NCBI RefSeq assembly: GCF_016802725.1
Contig: NC_052679.1
Location: 4,526,001 to 4,590,000 of the forward strand
Length of the DNA: 64,000 nt
Direction: 5' to 3'
Source of the DNA: Solenopsis invicta
Lineage: Eukaryota; Arthropoda; Insecta; Hymenoptera; Formicidae
The translations under genes and the position numbers were made by a program. Under the pieces are notes generated by a model. That model was not told the origin of the DNA. It saw only the letters and a program-made list of their open reading frames with translations, and made no database searches. Position 1 is the first letter of the stretch, and each line of letters begins with the position of its first letter. Positions 26,240 to 38,031 of this stretch are shown piece after piece.

Positions 26240-26720
26240 CCGAGCGAAACTCGGTCGTTCCATGACACTGTCGCGACGCGACGCGAGCTGGACGGACGGC
26301 CGCAGATAGTTAATCTTTATTACGGGAACAGCTGCATCGTGCCGCGGTGCTTCTCCCCGCATAGATGTCAGTTAAGATCCGGGGTGCGGTGACGTCGCGT
26401 TGCCGCGGTCGCTTGATAAGGTATGCACATGGAAAAGCGGGGCCGCTGCCCCGGGATGCGCAACTTTCGCGCGCTCGTACATCACCAGGCTCCGAGCTCC
26501 GGGAGCGACGGCGGCGGCTGCGGCGGCGGCGGCGAATGGGGAAAGAATTTACAAGCCGAAACGCGCCCGCATTCTTTACCGCCGCGGTCCCGCGAAGTTT
26601 CGTTTCGTCGCAAATATCACGACGGCGTGCCAGCGCGAGATAAAGTCTGAAGTACGACTTGCGGTTGCGGTCCGCCAGGTTGAGAGTCAGGTTCGTTATT
26701 CACGGCGACGATACGACACT
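26240..26720. other. GC-rich, CpG-rich patch with GGC repeats
   Basis: This patch is dense in CG dinucleotides and carries two GGC runs (26508-26534). All three plus frames stay open for about 225-325 bp, giving poly-Ala, poly-Gly or poly-Arg stretches. Composition therefore explains the frames. A CpG-rich regulatory region or an unrecognised exon cannot be excluded. Confidence 0.4.
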
Positions 26721-27409
26721 CGATAAACCGTGAGAGAGCGTGAGCACTCGCCAGATTATCGCGGATGATAATTTTGCACTTCGTTGGCGAAGCGCAAAAC
26801 GGCCAACGCGAATAATCGGTTAAGTACTACGATTTGAGCGAAGTCGAAACGTTTTATTTCAGAATCGATCACAAAAGCTCTGGAAAGTGGAATTCCATTC
26901 ACAATTTATATGTTCGTATTACTCTCGCGAAAATCGATCCCCGGGTCTTTGTTTTGCGTGAAAACAATTCTTTTTTTAATTAATTAATACGAATAGAAGT
27001 TATCACATCGAACATGCAATGTGAATTGAATACGAACATATGTCTGTATGTTAAGTGAATGTGGAAAGGGAATGAGGAAATTCTATCTCGTTCGGTGAAA
27101 TCGGCGGAATTTTGAGAGACAACGAGGAGACATGCACTTGCTTCGCCTTCTGCTCGCTACCCATCGTCAACCTCCGGTGGATGAACAGAACAAATACTCG
27201 GAGTAATTTACAACCGTGTTTGCTTGAAAATTCATGCCGGACCGCGCTCGACGCGACGCGGCATCGCGCCGCTCCGCGCCGCGGAACAAATGTGCTCGGA
27301 GTAATTTATACCCGTTTACTTAAAAATTCCATTAGTCCGACGACGTCCGTCACGTCTGGCATGAAAACCTCTCGTCGACGTTTGTTTATTTTGATTAATT
27401 AAATTCCGC

Positions 27410-27433
27410 GGGGGAGGGGGAGGGGAGCGAGGG
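27410..27433 (+). repeat. G-quadruplex motif on plus strand
   Basis: G runs of 5, 5, 4 and 3 are separated by 1, 1 and 5 nt, meeting the standard quadruplex pattern. If the region is transcribed on the plus strand, it would also be present in RNA. Confidence 0.6.
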
Positions 27434-27729
27434 AGATTCGCAACTCCCACTGGCATGATTATCGGTTCGTAAGCATTCCAGTGTTTCTTCCAGCCACCGA
27501 CTTTTCATTAAATCGAAATGTGGCTAATTCTGCAATGCAATCTTGGTGGTCGAGGATTTGAAAAAAATTAACTTCTAAATGGCTTTTATAATTTAACAAT
27601 CCGAGAAATTCAATTACAGCAGAATTATTATCGAACGTAATTTGTCGTGCTGTTTCTTTGAATTTGTATCATAAATTTATATCAGCCACCAGTGCAATAA
27701 AAATTTATATAATCTGTTTCTCTTTCTTC

Positions 27730-27754
<25 letters not shown>
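27730..27754. repeat. (TC)n microsatellite
   Basis: Twelve TC units followed by a T run. Confidence 0.9.
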
Positions 27755-27762
<8 letters not shown>

Positions 27763-28163
27763 GTCGACTCTGAAAAAGAGAGACACCGGAAACGATTATC
27801 AAAACGTGTTCGTAATTCGACGAAGAGAGGCATTGCCCGACGCACCATGTAAATTCGCCCCGGGATGGTGGCGGGTGGAAAAAGGGCGGCGGAAAGCGCG
27901 GAAAGAGCGCGACTACGGGAGGGAGAGAAGTGAAAAGGGAAACTTGACGCGCGCGAGGCCGCGTACCATACCGATGCGGACGTGCCTTTTATTACCGCAT
28001 GCATTTAAATACAAAGAGACCTGGTTCGTCGACGGCGCGCACGCTACTTCTATGGAATTTGTCGGATATTCCTGAGGGAAGCTGCGTGACGCGCGACCGC
28101 TTTCTCCTACACAGGGGATGCACTTTGTGCACACAGTCCTGTTCGTTGCGCTCGCGCCTTTTA

Positions 28164-28206
28164 CCCCCCCCCCTCTCTCTCTCTCTTTCTCTTTCTCTCT
28201 CTCTCT
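28164..28206. repeat. poly-C plus (CT)n pyrimidine tract
   Basis: Ten C residues lead into CT repeats with a few TTT breaks. On the plus strand this adds to the long pyrimidine-rich region upstream of the splice site at 28266. Confidence 0.85.
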
Positions 28207-28222
28207 ACAAGCGACGGTCCAC

Positions 28223-28272
28223 ACGACATTTCTCTCTATTCATATCTTTTTTTTTTATTCTTGCAGGTGAGT
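28223..28272 (+). promoter_or_regulatory. candidate recursive splice site (ratchet point)
   Basis: A pyrimidine-rich stretch (ATTTCTCTCTATTCATATC, then eleven T, then ATTC) ends in TTGCAG, immediately followed by GTGAGT. The 3' splice site ends at 28266 and the regenerated 5' splice site begins at 28267. This juxtaposition is the hallmark of recursive splice sites, which remove long insect introns in steps through a zero-length exon. It was the only strong match in a by-eye scan for AG|GT with polypyrimidine context on either strand. The pyrimidine tract and both half-sites are near consensus, far better than other CAG|GT occurrences such as 12086, 12352 or 30338. It implies a plus-strand transcript with a long intron here. 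Host gene unknown. Confidence 0.6.
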
Positions 28273-28410
28273 ATCACAGACGAAACCAACAGAGAGGCGG
28301 CTCTTTCGTTACTCGCGTGCACAAACTCAAAGAAATCCAGACGCCCACGCGAGTTGCAGCACCCACGAAGAAAAGCCTCGCCGAGACGATCCACATCGGC
28401 GAAAGCGACA
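28267..28410 (+). CDS. candidate recursive-splicing cassette exon, 48 codons, function unknown
   Basis: The segment is bounded by the acceptor at 28266 and a second donor, GACA|GTGAGT, at 28411. It is exactly 144 nt and so keeps frame whether included or skipped. Two frames are open. With phase 1 at both ends, the peptide begins EYHRRNQQRGGSF and ends near AETIHIGESD. In phase 0 it begins VSITDETNREAALSL. The third frame stops at the TGA inside GTGAGT. A purine-rich GAAGAAAAG in the middle resembles an exonic splicing enhancer. I do not recognise either peptide. GC-rich DNA here lowers the chance of stops, so an open 144-nt frame is weak evidence of coding on its own. It could also be an untranslated exon or not an exon at all. 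Confidence 0.3.
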
Positions 28411-30588
28411 GTGAGTCGAGGTTTATGAGATTAAAATACGAAAGAAAATTCGCGTAGAGCTAAATTATAGTCGGTGACTCGGGCGGAAGCGTTTGTTAAA
28501 TGAGAAATAGATGTTTCAAGGATTATGTCTCTGAAAAAATTGACTCCTCGACTGAGACTTTTAATCTGGATTGATTTTTCGGTACGGCAATTTTTTTCGT
28601 TGCGCGAGAGAAAATTTGCAACTGTAGTAATTACCTTCGAACTACACTTCTCACGACTGACTCTTCGTGTATTTAAATTTATTCGTCTCGTACTCCGGAT
28701 CCAATAAAGTACATTCAGTATAAACACCCAATAAGCGTCAGATCCTTAACCGTTTCTCGCGACGCTCCAGACGAAGGTAAAGGAAAACGTAACGATGTTC
28801 GACTTGTACGTTCGTTTCTACCTCCCCCTTATCTTGTTCCGGCAAAGACGAGAGATAGTCGACCGGAAGACGTGGAAATGGCGAGAAAAGGCTCGCGGAG
28901 TGGGGCAGCAATTACCGGCGAGTTCTCCTCGAGTTTATATCAGGTGTCAAACCATTAACTCGTCGCGATGCCGCTTCGATTCCTTTCGCTCTGCTACAGC
29001 TCGGCTGTTTCTTCTCGTTCGTGAATCGTCACGAACGGAACTCGGCGGGGTCCACTGAATAAGTAATTTCTAAGTGAGGAAAGGTCAGTGAACTGCTTAT
29101 CGCGGCCACTATTTCGAGGAATATATCGCGCTCATCGATTTAAGCATTAAACGTATGATGTCTTGTACTTATAGAAGAGTGTGTCTCTTGAGAATTATTT
29201 GAGACCAAGCTCTTATATTTCTCTAGTAAAGAAATAATTGTTTCTTCGTATAATCAAAGTGAAAAAGAAAGTAGATTTGTAGAGAGTGATATGACTAACT
29301 GCCAGATGTTCGATTTCACTTTTTTTTTTGATAAATTTTCAAAGATTTGAAGTTCATTGACTGAAGTTTCGATCGCAGCGAAAACGAAAGAATCCCGTAC
29401 TGGCGAATTCGCGAATATATCTCTAACGATAATGGAATCACGTAACTGTCTTGGCGTCTTGGCGTCGTTCTCGGGCTGCACAAGCAAGCACCGGACTCCG
29501 GTACCACGTGGTCAAAGGATGCTGAAACGAGTAATGCGATCCCACAAGCCTCCTCGTAACGCAGTTAGCATGGCAGGTCAACTCGCTAGCAGCTCTAATA
29601 ATTCGTGACGCTTGTAACACGAGCTTGTAAGCGAGCTAGCCGCCATATAGGTCGCAGGTACTTCAGTCGCCTCAGGGGTGATCAATCTGTTTTTAGTCAT
29701 TAATGCTAAAGTATCATTTTCGTTTAAAAGAATTTTTTACGCGTATTATTATTTAACCAGAGAAGCGGAATAATTGTCATTATGATCTTATAATATATCA
29801 ACGTTCTTAATTCTCAATTATGTAAAACGTTAGAAAAGAGTATTATATATGGAACAAAATTATTATAATAGGATCTGTAATATTATAAGATAATATGATC
29901 TATAACACTATAAAATTTATAATACTCTAATTCTTAAAAATATAATCATTTCCTTAATAGATTATTCAATAAATTATCTGAAATTAACAATAAGTATAAG
30001 GAAGGGTCTTTATTATAAGAAGCAGGGTTCAAATTTGCAATAACTTTGACGTTAAAGTAAATTTTCAACATTTTATAGTATATTGAACGTATTATCAATA
30101 TAAATGCAGAATCGCGCGCTAAATATTTTTAAAACTCACTCTACTTGCAAAAACTTCAACTTGATTGTGTATATTGAAAGTCAATATCCAAATTAGGTCT
30201 CTCGTTTGTCAAGAAAAATGGATCACCGTGCTAACTTTGTCGAAGAAATTTGATCATTGAAACTTGATGTCGCGCTGACGACGGTGCGCCCTATACGTAC
30301 TCCGTTTGTTAGACGCCCCCAGTTACTCGGTCGCAGACAGGTATGCACCTTAATGGAGTACATATGTACGCTATCTACTGGCTCTGTTTCCATCTTATGG
30401 AGAAGACGCTGCTCCTGGTCACCGTGACGTCCCCGGCGCGATAGTTCTGAGATACGCTTAAGACTTAATTGAATTCCGACCACCGGCAACTTGGAGTTGC
30501 CCAGTCTGCTTCGCTGGGATAGGTAGATGGTCGCCCTTACCTAAATCACGTCACCATTTACCGGAAGCATGGAGAGAAACGCGCGCTA
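28411..30588. other. non-coding stretch after the splice candidate
   Basis: No recognised gene. Frames of 60-98 codons occur on both strands. Contents are an AT-rich palindromic inverted repeat at 29837-29928 and otherwise unremarkable mixed DNA. No second exon with paired splice sites is convincing. Confidence 0.55.
29837..29928. repeat. AT-rich inverted repeat, 11-bp perfect ends
   Basis: AGAGTATTATA (29837-29847) pairs with TATAATACTCT (29918-29928). The centre (GGATCTGTAATATTATAAGA onward) is itself an imperfect palindrome, so the whole 92 bp can fold into one stem. It may be a short MITE or foldback. The internal AT richness leaves chance possible. Confidence 0.45.
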
Positions 30589-30625
<37 letters not shown>

Positions 30626-30640
30626 CGCGCGATCGATCGA
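30589..30640. repeat. compound (TC)n-(GC)n-(GATC)n repeat
   Basis: About eleven TC units pass straight into about eleven GC units (30610-30631) and then GATCGATCGAT. A pure alternating GC tract of this length is the strongest Z-DNA-forming sequence known. The adjoining homopurine/homopyrimidine tract can form a triplex. Three simple repeats fused with no spacer is unusual. Confidence 0.9.
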
Positions 30641-33089
30641 TGAATCAAACGCGGAGGCGGCGGCGGTACCGTTCTTCTCGCAAAACGAATGGAGATCAAT
30701 GGCGACGTGACCCAAATTTTTTTACCATCGGCGCGGCGATTTATTCGCGGCCCTTTCTCGTGCGCGGTAACTCCCGTGCGGAAATTCGCAGTAACGAATC
30801 GCGGGTAATTGCACGGCCGACGTATTTCACTGTGATCGAGTCGAATTGCATCGTGATGTCGACGCGTGGAAGACAATGGCTGTAATTATCCGGCTTGGTG
30901 TGTTTGTAAAAACAAAATGATCGATACTGGTAGAAAAATATATAATCACGGTATATCAACACGACGTGAAACAGAGAGTAATCGATAGTGGTAATTCGAC
31001 TCTCCCGAATGAAAAATCTTCCCGATTTTGCAATTCCGAATCAAGCTTCGCTTTCAATATCTTTTTATTTTACCGTTTTCACGGGACTGCCTGACGCATA
31101 CGTGCACACTCCATATCAATCTTGCAACTTTAAGATCAGTCTAACATCATTACAGTCATCTCATCCTTCTGAGTGGTATTAAAAGCTACCCACGCGAGCG
31201 AGTCGTTCTGTGACGGATGTGCGATTCGAAAAAAGATTTCCTTGCCCGCGCTAACGTTTTCGCACGCGAAGATCGATCAGCGTCGGTTGTCAGAATGCCA
31301 AGTCAATGCCTCCTCTCTTCCTTCTTCCATCGCCCTCCCTCGCCCCGAAATGAATCCCTCGTGAATGTAAAGGAGGGTGCGCGTAACGAATGATCCACTA
31401 AGAAAATTCTCGCGGCTCCTTCTTCGGGATCCTTTCTTTTCGAGGTTGCCGATCGACCCGAGGGGAGAGAATCGCCCGATTCGAGACCTCGTCGGAGTAG
31501 AAAAGGGTGGATGAAGGACCCTCCTTTTGAAACACCTCCCTCGAGCCACCCGCGAGATTTTCCTTCGTTTTCTCATCCTCGTGCGACACCGCGCATTCAT
31601 CGTGGCAATAAATGCTGAAAACAAGTCTGGCGGCGGAGCGTCAAGCCCTTGGACAGAAGTGCGGAAAGTTTTGCTCATTAGCAGCACCTCGTAAGAAGGC
31701 AAGGGGCTGCTTGATGATGCTGCCACTCGTTTTCGTATTCTGACAGACTCTGCGAGCAAACCGCGTCAGTCTGGAAAAAAATAAAAATTTATCTTATAAT
31801 TAGAAATGCAGGAGACAGGAGTTTATATTCTTAAATATTGCAAGATACATATAGTTCACTAATGTACACTAATATATTTATAACACTATACTTATTATTT
31901 CTAAAGTAACGTTATTAATTTAAAATTATTTATTAGGTATCTAAAATATATATTAATTGTAAAATTAACATTGGGGAATTATTAAGTTTAGAGTGAATTG
32001 AGCTTATAGAATATTTATAACAAAATAATAAATTATTAATAAACTCGCGATCGCGAAGAAGTGATGCGTATTAATTTAAAAAAAAAGAATCGATTAAGAG
32101 TTATATGTGTTTTGAGAATCGCAGAAGAATGTGAAACGAATTATAACTAATGATAGAAGCAATGAGTCAGCAAAGTATTACAATGAAGAGGGGTGTCTCA
32201 CAACATTTCAAACCCGCGACTAACCCTTCGGATTATACGCCTTAACACATCGATTGACTATCGATGAATCAAAGTTGACGACGGGAAAATTTATTTCAAT
32301 GAAAATGTCTAGCTGTCTGACGATTTATTTCAGCGATTCGCATAAATTTCGGACGTTACTAAAGCAGATCTCGCTCGATTTATTCTCGTCAATTTTTTCG
32401 CAGTCGTCTAATATAACATCTATTGAAATAAAACTATGAATGCGTACAAAACTGCATAGCGTTGGAACATTATTACAATAGATCTCGTGTAATATTTAGT
32501 GTATCATTTTTTAGTTACTTATGTAAATTAGTGTAAACTAAAAAAGTTCGCGTTCCTCTTTATCACGCTTGTTGTGCTTCGTATTTTATATTTCTTATTT
32601 TTTCCGTGATTCACTTTGTATCATACTCGCAATATTTGCTTCATTATATTAGAGTCCAGCTTACAAGATTAATATAAGACCACGAATCATAATTAATCCA
32701 TGCAAACGTTTTATTTGTAAAATAATTTATAAAAGAATGTACAAAGCACTCATGATTAATTATCATTAATTACTACTGTTTACTCCGGATTCTTTCTTAT
32801 GGGCACACGCACACTTAGAGATACACGCAACATTGTCATCTACCCAACATCGGGAGGGAACATCAGGTACCAGTCACCTGTGTTTCTTTCACCCTCTTCC
32901 TAACGACGTTCCGCGAAAGAATAATACAAATCCCACGGGATATTTCTCTCGAGGTTTACGAGTAACCACCCTCGACCACCTCTCTCGCTCGTTCTCTTTC
33001 TCAGTTTTTCCTTGCTTCTCGCTGGCAGCCAGAACTCGGTCGTCTTTCCTTTCCGAGCGTGGCCAACCGACACTCGATTGTGTTTTTAT

Positions 33090-33112
33090 CCCCCCCCCCT
33101 CCTTCCCCCCCC
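33090..33112 (-). repeat. poly-C runs, G-quadruplex potential on minus strand
   Basis: Runs of ten and eight C residues separated by TCCTT. The minus strand has long G runs that can supply four G-tracts. Confidence 0.6.
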
Positions 33113-35748
33113 GTCCAGACTTGGGGAATGACAACGGGTGGTAAGAACTGACTTGGATACCCTTATCGCGATGACACCCTTACTCTCGTCGTGGTCGTCA
33201 CACGCGTCCTAGAAAAGCACTATCCTAACGCGCTATAAAGTCCACACGCCGCGACGTTGGCTAATCACCCTCGGTCCGTAAGAACGCGGGATAACGTCGT
33301 AATAACGCGATTCGCCGCGACTTTATTGCCGGGACAGACGCGAGAATTTATAAGGAACCTTTCATTCCCCGAGCTATCGTCGAACAAAAGTCGTGAAGCG
33401 CGCTTTTCGCAGAAAACCGCTGACGAAAATTTTCCACCATCTCGTATGAAAGAACGTTAAAACTGAAGGGAAAAAAAAATCTTAATTAAAAATGAATTAA
33501 TCATTATAATAATCGTGAAAAGGAACGATTCATCATGTATGTAATGTACGTTACATAATATTATTAAAATCTTCCTCGCGTTGTTGCGATCATGGATATT
33601 AATATTTGGAAAATGAATTTTTTTAAATTCTTTTTTTTTTACTCTTCTTATAAAGTAATTTTTTCACGGAGACAGAATTCTAGGCTTACACCGTAAGTTT
33701 ATTTCATTTTTTATTAAATTTGCTCAGTTTAGAGCTGAGCGGCTTGATTAAACGTTAGCAATTCTTTTTACGTCTTCGAACATGCGGGCGAACATCAAGC
33801 GGCGCGGAATAAAGGATGACAGAATAGAATGCGTACTTATCGCGATATCTGCATCGACTTTACAAGCGCCTAAATGAGTTTCGGCGAGCTGTAAAGATGA
33901 GAGACGGAGCGTCACCTCGCAAACGAGGCTAATCTCGAGCGGAGACACGTTTACACGCGCGCGGGATAAGGACGGAATAGGCCATAGCAGCTGCTCCATT
34001 TGAGAACGTTCGTTACACGATTCCTGTCCGTAGAGAACAGAAGGGCCTGCCATGCGTTTTACGACGCGTCCGCAACGACGACGACAGGATGCAACGCTAA
34101 TTATCGTCGCCGTGCCTTCTGGCGTGCTAGCAAATAAACATCCATTATGGTCCAAAGTGGAACGAATGTTCTCTGTTGGAGTTTTACGAAAAGTCCCGCT
34201 TGTGATAAACGTACGAGGTGATCGTTCAAGCGAGTTGTCGATGAGAGTGTCCACGACACTCGGGATTGCGTGTGTCAAAGCCAATATCTCCCGGAGGAAA
34301 TCGAATCGAAATGAAGGAAGTTTAAGTGCTGAAGCTGGTATATACACTTAGAATGTCAGCTATTAACCGTATCAATTTCTGTCTTGGAAATTAATTTCAC
34401 TCATCGATGGAAAACGTTCTTCTAAAAAAACGAATTCGTAGTCTATGAAACGTATATATAAAATAATAATTGATAATTGTAATCTATTTTTATAATTTTT
34501 CGTTAAAATATGATATAAAACAAATGATATCTGTGAGAAGAAAAGAGAAGGAGCGCGTTCAAATAATTCAAAAGATATCTTTCACACTACAATAAAAACT
34601 CATCAGCGTCCATTCTTCCTTCAAAAATATCGAGACATCTATGTAAGCATATTCCGAGGAAACATTCTGCGTTTATCAATCGCCGTCATCGTCTTCTCCC
34701 GCGCAAAGTTGTTGCCGACGGCAACGATTCCCTCGGTGCGACTTCCAAACGAGGCGACGAGCGTGTCGAGGTATATCGCTCTAAAATCCACCGCGTAGTA
34801 GCCGGAAGGTGATCGGTCGTTCGCGAAAGGGGTTGAGATACAAGTCCGATAAGTGAGAGATGTCGAGGAACGGAGCGGAAGAAGGAGGATTATTCGCACG
34901 AAAGTCCTACGCTTCGAGAGTCCCGCGGGACGTCCAACTCGGACTCGGGAGACAGACCGAGGGGTGAAAGGAGGGTGTGAGATTCCGCGACACCGTCCGA
35001 GAAAGCGACGACACCTCGGACTCGCTCGAGGGGAACTAGCTCCTAGTTTAGGATTCCTCGACACGGACGTTCCTGGAAATACTTGGAAAAAGACGGATAA
35101 GTAGAGAGTAAGAGAGAAGGATGTGGACCAAATAGAAAAAGAATCGCTGATAGATTACGAGGATATACCGTTTTCACGAGGTCGAGAGATCGTCTAAATC
35201 CAAGGAAATCTCGCTTGGCTTTGTTTAGACGTTAAGATTTTGTAATTCTATCGCGTGTTTTTTTTTTCTTTTTCTTTAAAACTACAAGTTATTTGTTTCT
35301 ATTTATATGCAAATATTTTTCGCGAGGAAAAACAGATCTCGCGCAAAGTCAACGCGATTCGTCAGCAATTTATTGATTTGCAAAACTCAATTGTTAAACT
35401 GAAGAATTGAAGAGAACAAATTGCAAAATTTCTATCGAAAGCTGCGAGAATCGATCGCAATTGGTGGCCATGGTAGCGAGCGAGATACAGCTCCTCTCTT
35501 GCGAAATTGTTCTCTTGTCCCCTCGGTTCTTAATTGAGCGATCGCCGTAACTATATCGGCGCCAATATCGCCGTGACACGCGAACATGTCCGCGCCGCGG
35601 AATTCAGCGCGCGAGGTTCATTCCGAGAGTCGCTAGCACCGACGAGGACGACGGCAACGGGCGCCAAGGGAAGTTAACTCGACACGGCGACTCAAGGGGA
35701 CCGATCGATGCCCGCATTGTTTCACTGCGGCCTTGCGGCGACGATTCC

Positions 35749-35784
35749 CTCTCCTTCTCCTTCTCCTTCTCTTTCTTTCTCCTT
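35749..35784. repeat. pyrimidine tract of CTTCTC units
   Basis: TCTCCTTCTCCTTCTC-type repeat, mirrored in overlapping minus frames as Lys-Glu repeats. Simple sequence. Confidence 0.75.
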
Positions 35785-35867
35785 GGAGGATCGTTCTCTT
35801 CTTTTTGTTCATCGTCGCCGTTCTCTTCTCTCGAGAGAGTCCGTGAGAGACGCGGTGGCGATGAGAA

Positions 35868-35892
35868 GGGCGGAGGGAGGGAGGGGGGAGGG
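35868..35892 (+). repeat. G-quadruplex motif on plus strand
   Basis: Five G runs of three or more (35868, 35875, 35879, 35883 and 35890), most separated by a single A. Meets the canonical quadruplex pattern. Confidence 0.6.
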
Positions 35893-38031
35893 AGATGCAG
35901 ACGATGTTGCTGAGGCAGCATCTTCACTCGTCGACGATGCACTCGGCCATATCCACCACGTTGCAGATCTTCGAGTATCGCCTCGAGATATCATCGCTTG
36001 TGTCGTGCAAATATCTTGCGGATCCTCGTAATGAAGCCGGGATGCGATTAGATGAACAAAATTAAATCTCAGTCTTCTAAGATTGATCTAACGAACGAAC
36101 CTTTACGTTCAAGAAAAACCTCATATACATTTAAATAATCAATGAAAATAATACACTAAATATAGAGATCATTCTTAATTAATTAAGGAATTTCTGAACG
36201 AATTAAAACGAAAAAGAGATTAAATATAACTAACATCTTTCACAGGCGGCTAATCTTATCCCGAGAAATAGAATTACGGAAAATTCATTTTATTAAGCAA
36301 CAGTTATAAAATGTTTTATTATATTCTTTAATTGGACCATAAATAAAAGTTGATTGCTTCCATATGAAAGAGATCGAGCGTTAAATTCGTGCTTTATTTT
36401 AAGTTGACGGCAGTTTGATTTTTATGCATTTTGATAGATTAAGAATTCCATTATATCATATGTGTAAAAATCACTTTTACAATACTAGCGCCATATACAA
36501 TTGATTATTGTCCTGATATAAAATCAGCGTAATAAACGATATTCTATCGTACGTGTTTATCAAATTTAGGAGGATCATTCAAGTTGAATTGCACCGCTGA
36601 TTAATAATACAATAATTATTGACGTGAAAGCAATACAAAATTCGATATTGAAGGTGCGCGCCCTCAATAATTGAGAGCAACTTCGAAAACGAGCTTATAC
36701 GACGGTCGCTATCGGCCAATTAATTTCGATACACGCGAAATATGATGCGAGAACGCAACGCGAACATTTTCATCATCGGGCGTTCGGCCCTTTCTGTTTT
36801 TCTTCGACAAAAAACGACTGGAAACGAGCAATTAAAATCGCATCGATCGGACTCTCGCGCTCTCGGCGAAGAGCAACGTTGGTTTCTCCAAAAAGCGATA
36901 TTCGCCGAGAAATTGCGCTTCGGCCATCGCGCGCGCGGATCGAGTCGCACCGAGACATACGACGCGAGGTGACTGTAAATTAATGTCACTTAAAACTCGT
37001 CCTCACGATGTATCTGCACTAATTGCACGTTTCAAAACTCATTTTCGCGCTCGCGTTATCCGCCGGCGTATTATTTATGGTTTATTATTTGTTTGCGCTC
37101 TCCAGCCTCTCTCCCCCGCGATCTATTCGCGTTAATCATAATTTACTAGTGACTTCATTATCGCGTGCGTTATTCCCAGATCGTAACTTATTTACATGCG
37201 CATCACGATTGATGTTTTCACGATTAAGGAAAATTCGATGCGCCGATTTATAATGGAGTAACATATGCATTTTACAATAGCGATGATAAAACTAAAAAAA
37301 TATGATCGAATCATGATCGTGTATCGTAACTTTCTAAAGAGTCCCGTAACTGACACGCGATTCACTAATTCCCGCTGTCTCTTTTTTTCTTTTTTCTTTT
37401 TTCTTTAATTAATTATTTGTCGTACAAATTCTAAACATTTTTTTTTTAACACACGTTGCTTGACGTTAACTGAAATGTCGAAAGTTTCGAATAATTCTAC
37501 TATGCGGTTGTAATTATACTACGATGAATGTACGAGTAACGCGCTCGTTGACGGAGAAAACACCGGAAGTAGCGGCGCTTTTATACGCGCGTATGTTGTA
37601 AGCGGGATTAAACCGCGAGCTTTAAGCCCTGTCTTTACCATAATACCGCCCCCTGGAAGTCCGCCTTCGCTCGTCGGTTAGCTCTAACGCGATTTCGGAG
37701 CTTGAAGCCGAACACGTCGGCCTGGCGGAGTTGCAAGCCGCGTCATAAGGGAGCTTCATTGGTGGTCCAATGACACAGGGAAAGGCGAAGGCAGATTAGC
37801 GTTTCGCGACTGCTGCATGCACTCGGCATTGCATTTAATCGCCACCGTTAATACGACTGACATTTGTAAGTACGTAGTTCCTCGGAAAATTCGAAACAAC
37901 GCGCGCGCCAGTGACTTGCTAGAAATGAACTTTGCGTTTACCGCTGCGGTATGAATCCGTAATTAAACGAGATCTCACGTGCGTATCCACTCTCCGCAAA
38001 TGTTCATTCTTAATGCTATAATTTTCTATCT

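Larger units (their letters stand above)
24883..28163. other. non-coding stretch, no gene confirmed
   Basis: Contents are a 15-bp-stem hairpin at 25067-25123, a GC-rich patch with GGC repeats (about 26240-26720), a G-quadruplex motif at 27410 and a CT tract at 27730. A strong acceptor-like CTTTAATTCTTTCAG ends at 25970, and 41 nt later comes CTC|GTAAGA. That is a possible but unsupported microexon. The 139-codon frame at 25613-26032 is not recognised. Confidence 0.5.
30641..38031. other. non-coding stretch, no gene found
   Basis: The longest frame (33748-34347, minus, 199 codons) matches nothing I know and is partly covered by an open plus frame. Contents are a double poly-C tract (33090-33112), an imperfect 20-bp palindrome at 33538-33557, a TCTCCT-type pyrimidine tract (35749-35784), a G-quadruplex motif at 35868 and a 14-bp palindrome CTTAATTAATTAAG at 36174. 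An acceptor-like CTAACATCTTTCACAG ends near 36245, but no open exon follows. Confidence 0.5.

Noticed and set aside
26365..26726. Poly-Ala/poly-Gly frames in a GC-rich patch
   Set aside because: All three plus frames are open at once, so GGC repeats and composition account for them. Kept only as a GC-rich patch.
33748..34347. 199-codon minus-strand frame
   Set aside because: No known motif, a 99-codon plus frame overlaps it, and no supporting signals.
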